Source: Dendrophyllia cribrosa
Taxonomy: Eukaryota > Cnidaria > Anthozoa > Scleractinia > Dendrophylliidae
DNA length: 64,000 nt
Reading direction: 5' to 3'
NCBI GenBank assembly: GCA_024195265.1
Contig: JAJLRJ010000010.1
Coordinates: 16,336,759-16,400,758, forward strand
Of the stretch, positions 22,982 to 34,044 are shown piece after piece. How positions within the stretch are numbered: position 1 is the stretch's first letter; every line of letters begins with the position of its first letter. Under the pieces are notes generated by a model. It saw only the letters and a program-made list of their open reading frames with translations. It made no database searches and was not told the origin of the DNA. Both the position numbers and the translations under genes were made by a program.

Positions 22982-23985
22982 TCAATTTGAACAAACCCCC
23001 TTGATTCGGAAGGCCCACAGGTCCCATGGAAGTGGCACGTTTTTCGGTTTTTGAAAGCCGTGTGTTTTGGAGGGCCAGACAAGTGCTGTAGTGACCCCTT
23101 TCTTTGCGAGCAGGTGTCGCTCGTTCGCCGAGTGGCATAAAATAGGCCACCAATAAGGTCTTGGGAGGATATTGGGGACGATCAACGTTGCTTTTGCCCC
23201 GGTTGCCCTGATATGCTGTAGTGCAGGGCCAATGAGGTATGTCGGGGGAAACAGATAGCCATTCTCTTCTTCCCCCTGCGGAGTACGACAGGGGTTTTGT
23301 GCAAAAAAGTATGAAATTGGAAACGGTGTGTAGTGTCTGGAACACTGGGTGTTTGAGTCTAGGGCCATGAGGTCAATGGTGTGGGATCCTCCAATAGTTT
23401 GAATGCGTTCCCACATTTGTTGTGAGACCATTACATCGGTATCTGACCACGCCCGTGAGGGCTGATCCGCAGGGTTAAAAGCGCTCGGTACCCACTGTAA
23501 CGACAGTGCGATGTTTTGACGCACGGTGACGTCAAAAATGCTCTTGAGGGCTTTGTTTACGCCCTGGTACACCCTTCTCGAAGCCAGGCGTGGTACATTA
23601 CTTGGTTATCGATTAGGACGTCTACTCGCGCGTTTATAAGATGCGATGAGAAGGCTTGTAGGGCGCATAGGAGGGCGTGGGCTTCATTCGTTGCAATGTC
23701 TTTGTCGCCCAGGTCCTGTCCAAAATAATCGCCTCTCGACTCCATCCCGTGTGAGTGAGACAACGTAGCTCCCCAGCGGAACTGCGAAGTATCAGAGGCG
23801 AGGGTTCGTATCACTTTATGTTCCTCAGTACGCCATGGGACACACCCGATCCATGTGTCTATGAAGCGCCAGTGAAGTATCTCTTCTCGTAAATCTCCTT
23901 CGAGAGGGCTGGGCGTTCCTAGTTTTTGGCAACGCGAAATTGCATGTGCGATCACACGAGTGTATAACTGCGCAGTAGGAACCAT
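22982..23985 (-). pseudogene. Ngaro-like RT C-terminus and RNase H
   Basis: Two overlapping frames (23,985-23,557 and 23,572-22,982) give the end of RT and an RNase H domain. Acidic sites are ASDTSQFRWGA, TNEAHALL, VLIDNQV and FNPADQPS, followed by the DLMALDSN ending typical of YR pol proteins. A frameshift lies near 23,560. It is continuous with the RT frame upstream, apart from a further break near 24,000-24,050. Confidence 0.8.
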
Positions 23986-24047
23986 AAGAGTCAGGGATAT
24001 TCATTTTCCCTGAAAACGCTGCAATTCGTTTAGCGTAACGAACTTAT

Positions 24048-25094
24048 TTAAAAGCATGTCTTCCCGGAGTGCGATGAACTTTTTCTTTTTATCTTCCGGA
24101 ATGGAGAACGTTTGGCGGGTGGTATCGACAAGATGTCCGAGAAACGCTGCGTAGGGACCGGAACACATTTGTCAAGGTGTAAAAAATATCCTAACTGGGT
24201 TAGGATGGTGGCAGCTACAAAGAAGGCGGCTTCTTCAGCTTCAATGCTGGAGGAGCGCTTTGCGATCGATCCCCAGAGTTCACCCAGGTGTCGGTCGTCT
24301 ATGTACTGGGAACATGGTAATCCGAGTTCTCTCATTGCATTTGTAGCCACCGATCCCAAGGTTTGGTAGATATAAGGGCTTTCCTTCCATCCCTGTGGAA
24401 GTGTTCTCCACACGAACCACCGACCTTCCCACTCCGCGCCCATCATCGGTTGGCTATCCTCCGATATAAGAAAATGGTCGAAACCAGACTTATCGGCAGG
24501 TTGACCACTTGGTCAAGAGAAAATGGACACTGTCGCATGAAACAGTTAAGGTACTGCTGGTCGTGGACCAACCGAGGTTTGGATGGCTCAATGCTAAAGG
24601 GCATGACAATTGCAGGTGGTGGTGTATCCTCTACCTTTCCCCGCACTTTTAAAGCTCCCATGGCTATTTTGGTTTCGATTTCTCGCGATATGATATCCTT
24701 ATAGAACTTGCATTTTTTATTATTTATTACTGTTTGGCGGGAAAATATGATGGAAATTTTCCCGTCGATATTGGCCCTTAAGGGGGATGATAAAACGCTT
24801 TACAGAGATTCCCCTACAAATTCAGTCGAGGATCAGATCTCTTTGCGGGTGAAGTTGGGTTAACCGGTCCCACTCGTCACTGTGACGATGAGGTTCTCCC
24901 GCTATAAAACTAGCAGGGTCGCGTACCCATACATCAGCAGCGGCTGCGGAAGCCGTTCCTTGGGCAACTGCATCTACTAAAGGTGCCGCGGATGAGTAAT
25001 CCGGTCCCCCCGTCCCGAGGAGCCACTTGATAAGACGCGTTCTACGGTTGTAAAATTCCTGTTCGGCCTCTAAAGGGTGAAACTCGCTTTCCAA
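24048..25094 (-). pseudogene. Ngaro-like reverse transcriptase
   Basis: Pieces of an RT lie in three frames. The upstream region is 25,094-24,822. A palm segment with RLVHDQQYLN lies at 24,661-24,443. A segment at 24,446-24,048 carries LPQGWKESPYIYQ and the catalytic SQYIDDRH (near 24,295). The YIDD box keeps both catalytic aspartates. At least two frameshifts separate the pieces, so it cannot be expressed as one protein. Confidence 0.82.
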
Positions 25095-25353
25095 TTCTCA
25101 TCTAGGAATGTTTGGGGCCTAAAGGGAATCCAGAAAAATGCGTTATAACTAGGCAACCCAGGGACGGGAGGACCGGCTCATCCCGCGACTTGGACACAAG
25201 CAGCTTAAGGTCCAATCACCAGACGGTAATTTGGGCCCGGGGTAAATCGGTCCCTAGAGGTAATCCTGTGGTATAGGAGTGTCGTGAAAAACAAGGGTAT
25301 AAGAAACTGACCAGTGTTTCATTCACTAAACTTTATTTAAACCTTGGGTTTTT

Positions 25354-25947
25354 TTAACAGAGGCTGTTCCCGCTCTCGTTGCTTGTTGCAATCTCGAGCA
25401 AAATGACCATTCTCTCCACAGGCGTAGCATCTTGCACTGAACTGGCCATAGCTACGCCGCCTGCCTCCTGCCTCGCGTCCTTGGCCAGGGACCCATCGGG
25501 GAATTCGACGCGGTAGGCAGTTGGTTGCCGGTTGCTGTTGCCGGTTTTCTGTTCGTGGCGACGAACTAGTTTATCCGCCGCTAACTCTGCATCCGTGGCG
25601 AGGCAGCCAAAGATAGTGGCCCGGAGATCTACCTGGCGCCCAGCTTGTTTGCTGAAAGTCAGTCTGTCCCACAGCGCCGCTACTTTTTCGGTCTCGTCCG
25701 TCTTAGATTGGCGAGCTTCCTCCGGTACTCCGCGGAGTTTATTGAGGGCCACCGTGTCATTGAAGTCGATAGCGTGACAGTACGCCTTAAGTTCGTCGCG
25801 CAGATTTTGAAATCTGCGCGCATGGTTGGTGCCCTTCATCTCAGTGAGTTCACCTTTTAGGTTTTTTACAATGGTCACTAATTCCTGTGTAGTAAAAAAC
25901 AGGAGAGAATTAGGGGTCTCCAATATCACTCTAGTCGTGTAACGCAA
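25354..25947 (-). pseudogene. Ngaro-like gag with CCHC knuckle (frameshifted)
   Basis: A 197-codon frame resembling a retrotransposon gag, with a helical, charged region (ELKAYCHAIDFNDTVALNKL; SKQAGRQVDL; DAELAADKLVRRHEQ). At its end another frame encodes a CxxCxxxGHxxxxC zinc knuckle with basic flanks (about 25,355-25,430), showing a frameshift just before the knuckle. Knuckle proteins package the element RNA. The start shown is uncertain. Confidence 0.65.
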
Positions 25948-26589
25948 AAGGGGTTTTACGTCCTTGGTATCTCACAAGTATCCCCTTTTGACTTTACTAA
26001 AACGCATCTATAAAACCGGATACAATTTCGCCACCGTACCGCATAACTCAAAGCACGAGAGAAATGGTTGAATAGCATGTTGTCGTGAAGTTTAGTATCT
26101 CGATATCTATTTATACAAACATAAAGATTCCCGGAGATTTTGATCATGGCAGATTGTCATGTCCACGCATACCGCAAAAACAGCCAAACAGAGTAATCTG
26201 CCAACGTCGCTTTTAATACCGGAAGCATGAATTGCATACCGCCAAAACCACAAGAGAAAAATACACGGTAAAGGCGAGAGTTCGTGATCGGTATATCAAA
26301 AAATCTAGCCAGTATGTGCCAGTTGCGCACAAATAACAGGGCTCCTGTGACAGCTTAAGTACAATAAATGTAAGAAAAATAATAGGGCTGGATAAAAGAC
26401 AGTGAGGGCCTGGCATCCAGCTACTCAACCAGTTGTTTGTGTCGATCGCTCGATCGGCAACGAGATTGGGCCCACCGTTTTTGAGCCAGCGGAGTCTCCG
26501 GATGCGTCATGTTGGCTCAAAATAAAGAAAAAGGCGGTGTTTTTTGTTCGAGCTCTCCAAACGTGGCCTGTCTTCACCAGGGTGTTAAG

Positions 26590-27103
26590 GAAAAGACAAT
26601 ATCCTAAGATGTGATAATATCTTTCCCAGTGCGCATGAGTCAGGACGGTAAACATCTTCGTAAAAATATAACAAGCTGACGACAGGCCGAAGGGCAAAAC
26701 TCTGAAAACAAAATACCTAACGACTCCGTTAAAAGACCATGCGAACCCTAGAAATTTCCAAAAATTCGAATTAATATCCAGATGATGATAGCCCGACTCA
26801 ATGTCGAAGGTGAAAAACCAAAAATTCTCTCGAAACATGACGGCTAGAGTAGGAAGACCTTCATATGGAACCTAAACTTCTTAACAAAAGTATTAACGGA
26901 TCTACTAAGGTCTAAAACTAAACGCCGCTTACGTCCTACCACGACAGAAAGAGGATTACAGCAAAAAGGTCTCGAAAATACTTCTATCACACAGCTATTC
27001 AGTAAAAGCTCGTTAATGGCCGTGACAACAAAATCTGCATTATTTAGCGCACTCCTGTTCTTCTTAAGATAACAAGGTGGGGGAAAGCCACAAACGGGAT
27101 CAT
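26590..27103 (-). pseudogene. DIRS reverse transcriptase, fingers and palm
   Basis: RT segment with KKNRSALNNADFV, RPFCCNPLSVV, RRLVLDLSRSVN and, after a short frame change near 26,840, FTFDIESGYHH (first catalytic Asp) and FRVLPFGLSSACYIFTK. These are classic DIRS RT blocks. The frame continues into unrelated sequence at about 26,590, before the YxDD box, where the Ngaro-like insert begins. Upstream it is interrupted by the MITE at 27,108-27,756 and rejoins in frame across one GTAC copy. Confidence 0.85.
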
Positions 27104-27107
27104 GTAC

Positions 27108-27756
27108 CTTATTGGTACTAATTTTCGCGGGCACTTAATTTCGCGAAAAAAAGGTCGGCATATTTCGCGGGTCTTTATTTTCGCGATTTGGGTGCAAAAT
27201 TATTTTCTTAGGGAATTAATTTTCGCGAAAATGAAAAAAATAAACATTTTATTTCAAGAATTTTATTATTTTACACTTCTTATTGCTGAAAATCATCAAC
27301 TCATAACAAAACCAGACTATAGAAACCGCATCGTGTACCATAGGCATAGTCAAAGACATTATCCTTATGCTTAACGTTCTTTGCAATTGTATAATACAAG
27401 GAAACTTGAAAAGTATAAACAGATCGTCGTTTCAAATTACAAAGAACCCGAGATAGATGGCCATTTCGATGACTGTACAAAAGAGGTGCTGAAAGGACTT
27501 GAATATGGCGATGTTGATGTTGATGTTAAACTGTTCTTTATCATCTGTAGTCATGCCATAGAGCTTTTACACGTTATACACAATACGTATACATGTGTTT
27601 CTTCATTAAATTGAAAAAACAAGAAATATAGGAGGGTATTAAATTTCGCGACATTAAAGTTCGCGGGAATTTTTTTCGCGTCGCTTTAAGTTCGCGATTT
27701 TTTTTAAATCGCGAAAATCGCGAAATTAAAGCGACCCGAAAATTAGTACCAATAAA
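27108..27756. mobile_element. TTCGCG-rich MITE in DIRS pol, GTAC target duplication
   Basis: A 649-bp element with inverted ends containing TTATTGGTACTAATTTTCG and about ten TTTCGCG/CGCGAAA hexamers clustered near both ends. It is flanked by a perfect GTAC duplication (27,104-27,107 and 27,757-27,760). Removing it and one GTAC restores an open DIRS frame. The central part is non-coding. Confidence 0.9.
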
Positions 27757-27760
27757 GTAC

Positions 27761-28194
27761 TGAACAATACAACAAAACTCCAATTACGAGGGCAGACAAT
27801 TGCAAATTATTGAACCACCAGGCCTTGCGAACAGCAATACGGCCTTGAACAGACTGCTCAGGAGAAGAATCCTCGATCACATCAGCGCTCTTGAAATCTA
27901 ATATATCTATAGACTCAGTTTCACCTGTATCGTCGTACTGAAACAGATCAACAACACCGGACAAAGAATTACTTGGTTCCTTGATTGGTTGGCATAATGG
28001 TTGGCTGCATAGGTAACTGGACCAACTGGCGTTGCCAAGTGTAGCCGGCATTGCTGGCTGAGGCGGGTGAGTTCCTTGAACGATAACAGCTTCTCCAGAA
28101 ATGGCCTGGTTTACCACAGATGTAGCAGCCGCTCATAGAACGAAAAACAGGAAATTCGTTAGTATATCTAGGAGGAAGGCGTCCTGAATCAGGC
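27761..28194 (-). pseudogene. DIRS gag C-terminus (CCHC knuckle) overlapping pol start
   Basis: In the gag frame, sequence just after the foldback insertion encodes PRYTNEFPVF and a CYICGKPGHFWRSC zinc knuckle. It stops at 27,969-27,971. A second frame from about 28,117 overlaps it by about 150 bp and runs toward the RT (SVQGRIAVRKAWWFNNLQ). Overlapping gag and pol frames are normal for DIRS elements. The gag N-terminus lies on the far side of the 8.2-kb insertion, at 36,373-36,940. Confidence 0.82.
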
Positions 28195-28361
28195 TTAAGT
28201 GGCAGTCCCGCTAAAAGCGGTCCGCTCGATTTTGCGACCAAAAATAGTTTCCCTTTATTTTTTGCTGGTGATTAGGTCAGGTTTCTAAGCTTAACTTGAG
28301 TAGTTCACAGGCAAAGTGTAAAATATTTCAATAAAATGTTAAGCAAGCTGAGGCAACTTAA

Positions 28362-31300
28362 GAGCAGTTCTCTGTAAGAATCGAGAAAAGTGGGAAATGA
28401 AAATTTTTGACCCCCCTTCATATTTTGCATGCAGGTAGGTCTTCAGGGGAGATGTTCAAAAATGACCTTTGTTAAGGTCGTTTCTTCTTTGTTACCATGG
28501 TAACACTGGATGTTTGTTGATGCCACTATACCCAATTTTGACCTCAGAAACTTCTTTAAAAAGCGCAAAATTTAAGACATCGTTTCTCCAACCCATTAAT
28601 ACTCTTCGAATCAAGACTTTCGCCAGATTTAAAACCTTTATTCTAGTTTACATTTATGCATGTGGCATTTTGTTACATAGTCAACTGTACATGAACTTAA
28701 CAGACAAACCACGTGATGGTGTTTCAGCCATTTTAGTTGACGAGTAAAACTGGCAATACCTTTTCTTGAATTTTTCCAAAAGTACGCCGATTTTAGAACT
28801 CAAACTACGTGGCTAGTTTAAATGGATACTCTAGTTACTAAATCTATAAAAATCTCTGCGGGGCGGGTTTATCTTGAACTTTGGTTCGCTGAAGAAAAAC
28901 CTTCAAAAATCATTTGTTTTAAACTTCGTTGAAATTAACATCAAGTTCATTCGACAGAAATACTTTAAGAAAACTCAATCAGCCTTCAGGCTTAAAGTAC
29001 AGCATGTACTCTATCAATGCCTGATCAAATCTACTGTTCATAGCCGTTATTTTTTGAAAAATCTCAATCCAAATAAAGCTTACTTTACTGTTTTCTGCAG
29101 TTCTCAACTTGCGAAGAACGAGTCGGTTCTTTCTGCCCAGCATACATTTTCTGCACAAAATTCGGATATCTAAACCATCTCTTGTGGCTGAGTATGCTGT
29201 TTGTCTTTCATTAACTCATCACAGTGCAAATAACAGCTTTTGTAGTACCTGGAAGGTCACTGAAGCAAGCCATCGTCGGAACCTTTGTTCGTCTAGGAAC
29301 ATTTCTAATCTGGATTTACGGTATATTTCTCCGTCACATGCCATCATTCGCTCCAAAAGAAGATAAAACGGTTTCTGATTAATACTTTAACGATCAATTA
29401 CATTTAGCTAAGCATTTTACCGTCTTTCTTTCGCCTTTCTTTCGTAGTTCAGGCGGCCGTTTAGGCCACTAGTTCAGGCAAAGACATCTCTGGTCAACGG
29501 TATAACTAGAATACGAATTGACTTAATAAAATGCCAACATGGCGTCCGCATCATATTGAGGTGCCAGAAAGTATTGGAACTATTCTTTTGTTAGATTTTC
29601 TTTCTATTTACATGTAGATTACATTTCCCGTACTTTTCTTCGCTGATAAAATGAAAACGGGAACAAAAGGTGAACGACTGAATGCTTTTTTCTGATATTA
29701 TAACTCTTGCTCTCTTCTGTAACTGACTTTCGTACAATATTTTCGTTTTTGTTAAATGCCTGTTCTGGGACTCAGTGAGCTTCTTCTTCTATTTTTTTTT
29801 TGCTGCAAAAAGAAGGAAAGTACGAGCGGATTTGCTGTTTCCTTAGGAATACTTCAACTGTAAACAACTGAATTTTTGCGTCTTTAACTTTTCTTGGCAT
29901 TTCGTTCGTTACCGCTTCCATCGCTTGTCCTCTTTTAGTTTATTTCTCTCTTTGCAAAAACTTGCTTTCAAGAAAGAACTTTTGATTTTCGCTGACTTGC
30001 ATCTGGTTTTGACTTTAATGGCCACCCGGCCATCAAAACAAATTAGGGCTAGCGCGCTCGCTACCTTAAAAACAGTTTAAAACTGCAGCTGTTCGGCGTT
30101 CCGTTTGTCTTTCTAACTTGCATATTCTTGCCACGCCTAACTTTGCGTCACTAACGTCAAGTACCGTACTTACAGTGTTTCTGTAGTTCATAGTATCCAA
30201 CAAAATAAATTTGTACACACTTTCTAGGGGAAGGAGAATATATATTTCAAGTAATAAAATTAGTGGCGCTTTCACTAGGAGATCTAGATAACGCCCCGGG
30301 GCGTTTTTATTTCATGAGCGTTTGAGGGGGCTTAATACTTAATAAACTAAGAGGGAGAGAGATTGGGTGGGGGGAGGGAGTATCGTAACGAAACGCAAGC
30401 AGTTCACCACTCTTTTTTTAAACAGGAAGTATAGTACACTCTAGTCTGTTTCTTCCCAGTTTTTTGCTAAACCAAATCGCAACCATCAGAGCGTTTCTCA
30501 TACATGAATTTGTGCTCGGATTGCCGTACGGTAAAAAAAATGTATCGGTACCGATAAGATAAACCGGAGACCCATAAAACAGAACTTGATGCCGGGAACT
30601 TTTGAACATCTGAAAAAGTAAACTTTGGTCATGCAGTTAAGATGAGGAATATTCTATTTGTTGGTGGTTTTCGTATTTTCTGATTTCATGCAAAGCTCAG
30701 TAGAATACAGTCTGCGGCTATTATTTCGTTTTCCGACGTCATTTAATGATCATTTTTGCGATTGAAAGTTTGCTTCTTCCACTGAAAAATATAGCTGTCA
30801 AACGAGAACGCTCGCCATACGGCAAACTATTAAATATATTTCCCACCATTTTCTTGCCAGTAGTTGCTCTTGAGGTGATTTTCTCCTGATACTTAAGATA
30901 TTTTTATGCGTCTCCATATGTTTCTTCAGCAGACACGTAATTCCTCGAATTTAATTTGCGTCAACTTCTAAGATATGCGGCTAAACTACTGGCCATTCCC
31001 TTACAGCCGATTTCACTGCAGTGTGTAGACCCGGGTTTTTCAGACATTATTCACCTGCTATGATTCACTCGTCATCATGATCAGACAAATGTGAATAAAA
31101 ATTCACCCATAAACGGAGTTCAGAGTAAATACTGACTTCCTGAAATAGTCCATCAATGGATACCGCCAAAAATAAAACTAAAGGCAATACCCATGCATGC
31201 CTAATGTTTGGTATTTTGTTTTGTTTGACGTGTCTACGTATCAGAAAACAAAAGAATGGGAATATGTACCCTTAGCTGCTCAACGTTTTGTTCTTAAACA

Positions 31301-32537
31301 TTGCTAACAACAGAATAGACAATTAGTGACAATGTAATAGGATGAGGACGCAATGTTAAGCACTTTACGAAGGAACTTTGTATTTTAGACTCTACCGCTG
31401 AACAGCAGAACTTTGCCTGAACTGGTAGCCTGGACTTCGAAAGACGTAAGAACGGCGAAAGAAATGCGGTGAAATGCCTCGCTTAATGTGAATGACTGTA
31501 AAAGTATTAATCAGAAAACCGTTTTATCTTCTTTTGGAGCGAATGATGACATGTGACGAAAATATATGCGGCAAATCCTGAGCAGAATTGTGCGTGGACG
31601 AACAAAGTTTCCGACGATGGCTTGCTTCGGTGACCTTCCGGGTACTACAAAAGCTGTTGTTATTTGCTATGTGATGGGTTAATGGACCTCTACTAAAAAC
31701 AAACAGAATGATCAACCACGAAGATGGTTTAAACATCCGAATTTTGTGCAGAAAATGTATGCTGGGCAGAAAGAACCGACTCGTTCTTCGCAAGTTGAGA
31801 ACTGCAGAAAACAGTAAAGTAAGCTTTATTTGGATTAAGATTTTTCAAAAAATAACGGCTATCAACAGTAGATTTGATCAGACATTGATAGAGTACATGC
31901 TATACTTTAATCCTGAAGGCTGATTGAGTTTTCTTAAAGAATTTCTGTCGAATGAACTTGATGTTAATTTCAACGAAGTTTACAACAAATGATTTTTGAA
32001 GGTTTTTCCTCAGCGAACCAAAGTTCAAGATAAACCCGCCCCGCAGAGATTTTTATAGATTTAGTAACTAGAGTATCCATTTAAACTAGCCACGTAGTTT
32101 GAGTTCTAGAATCGGCGTACTTTTGGAAAAATTCAAGAAAAGGTATTGCTAGTTTTACTCGTCAACTAAAATGGCTGAAACACCATCAAGTTGTTTGACC
32201 GTTACGTTCATGTACAGTTGATGTAACAAAATGCCACATGCATAAATGTAAACTAGAATAAAGGTTTTACATCTGGTCAAAGTCTTGATTTGTAGAGTTT
32301 TAATGGGTTGGAGAAACGATGTCTTACATTTTGCACTTTTTAAAGAAGTTTCTGAGGTCAAAATTGGGTTTAGTGGCACCAACAAACATCCAGTGTTACC
32401 ATGGCAACAAAAAAGAAATGACCTTAACAAAGGTCATTTTTGAACATCCCCCCTGAAGACCTACCTGCATGCAAAATATGAAGCGGGGTCAAAAATTTTC
32501 ATTTCCCACTTTTCTCGATTCTTACAGAAAACTGCTC
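28362..32537. mobile_element. Second TTAA-type transposon with 1.1-kb inverted repeats
   Basis: A 4,176-bp element beginning GAGCAGTT and ending AACTGCTC, flanked by TTAA (28,358-28,361 and 32,538-32,541). It sits within the left arm of the larger foldback element. The right arm near 36,020 shows the uninterrupted target. Long inverted repeats span about 28,362-29,490 and 31,405-32,537. The arms carry similar open frames only because they are copies of each other. The 1.9-kb centre (29,490-31,405) has no recognisable coding sequence. It is non-autonomous. Confidence 0.87.
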
Positions 32538-32541
32538 TTAA

Positions 32542-34044
32542 AGACAACCCACTCTATTAGACACTGAAAATAGGGCAAGAACGAGGGAACATTTCTCAAA
32601 CGTTGCAGCCTAAACTTGGTTTTAAAACCACGTCACAGTAAAGTTCTTACCTTATTTTATCGAGTTATAAGCTCAAACGTGTGGGTATCTCCCTGGATCG
32701 CAAGCGAGAAGAGATTATAATCAGCCATAGACAGTGTGTTTACATAATTATCGGTCGTGCCAAAGGTAATTTGCATTACCCTTCGGCTCTTCCAAAATGT
32801 TTCTTTTGAGGCTTGAATTCGATTGTAGTCTTTCAAGATATATGTCGACAGCTTTTTAATACTTCTGCGTCAGAATTTATAGATCGAGGACAGATGTAAA
32901 AGTTGCAATAAGTTGAATAATCTTCATGGCGGCGACACTCGACAAAGCAAACAACGAGGCCTGAGAAATCTTCATTAAAATCAGCACTTGATCCAAATAT
33001 TCTCTGCTCCAGTAACGAGTATTAAAGGTTTTCAACGTCCCTAAAATAAAAAGAAAGTCGAAGATTATTCTTATCCACGATTTTATGCTGTTGAAATTCA
33101 CCCGTGGCGGAAACTTAACTTGACCGTGGCGTGCAAATAATGTAGGACATGTAGATATATTAAAATGGAAAAAAAATGAACGACAACCAGAAATTTCACT
33201 GCGATACATGAAATACTCACCGGTGGGAGTTTGAAATATATCAATAACTTGAGTTTCAGATTCGTTTTTAAGGGCTACTTGCCAAGCGACAGCAGAAAGG
33301 TTTTTAGCTTGAAAATGTGTAGATCCGTTACAAGGTCTCGAGCACTTGGGAATCCGGGCACTTGGCTCGTCACTTGTCACACATTACTCAAGGTCGCGTG
33401 ACAAAGGTAGTTGGCCCCGCGAATGAGCGATGTAACTGAGCTACACATTTTCAAGTTAAAACACTTTCTGCGGTCGCTTGGCGAGAAGCCCTTAAAAACG
33501 AATCTGAAAGTCAAGTTATTCATATATTTGAAAACCTCTCACCGGTGAGTATTTCATGTATCACAGCGAAATTTCTGGTTGTCGTTTTGTTTTTTCAAAT
33601 TATATCTACAGTATTTGCATGCCAAGGTCAAGTTAAGTTTCTGCCAGGGGTAAGTTTCAACAGTATAAAATCGTGGATAAGAATAAACTTTGACTTTCTT
33701 TTTATTCCAGAGACGTTGAAAACCTTTAATACTCGTTACTGGAGCAGAGAATTTGGATCAAGTGCTGATTTTAATAAAGATTTCTCCGAAACATGCTAAA
33801 AGGCCTCGTTGTTTGCTTTGTAGAGTGTCGCCGCCGTGAAGATTATTCAACTTATTGCAACTTTTACATCTGTCCTCGATCTAATTCTGACGCAGAAGTA
33901 TTAAAGAAGCTGTCGACATTTATCTTGGAGGACTACAATCGAATTCAAGCCTCAAAAGAAACATTTTGGAAGAGCCGCAGAGTAATGTAAATGACCTTTG
34001 GCACGACCGATAATTGTGTAAACACACTGTCAATGGCTGATTAT
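32542..34044. repeat. Palindromic core of the foldback element with exon-like remnants
   Basis: Sequence at about 32,640-33,400 is repeated inverted at about 33,440-34,040 and 35,829-35,990. Both arms contain a frame with LSAVAW and ALKNESE(T/S)QVI followed by a GTGAGT splice-donor-like site. This suggests an exon captured or once encoded by the element. It is not recognised as any family, and the two copies have drifted apart by small indels. Confidence 0.7.

Larger units (their letters stand above)
21430..26590 (-). mobile_element. Ngaro-like YR retrotransposon nested in the DIRS RT
   Basis: A second, distinct minus-strand retrotransposon with its own gag, RT, RNase H and tyrosine recombinase lies between the two halves of the DIRS RT. 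Order in its direction is gag (25,947-25,354), RT (25,094-24,048), RT end and RNase H (23,985-22,982), recombinase (22,966-21,563). It has no target duplication, as expected for this class. Split direct repeats were not identified, so both boundaries are estimates. 25,950-26,590 holds no recognised gene and probably contains its 5' end plus the DIRS junction. Confidence 0.75.

Noticed and set aside
28469..32430. Paired frames starting MLRSFL and MRRTSRFF, once on each strand
   Set aside because: They match only because they lie in the inverted repeats of one transposon. There are differing indels between copies, no recognisable domain, and overlapping opposite frames.
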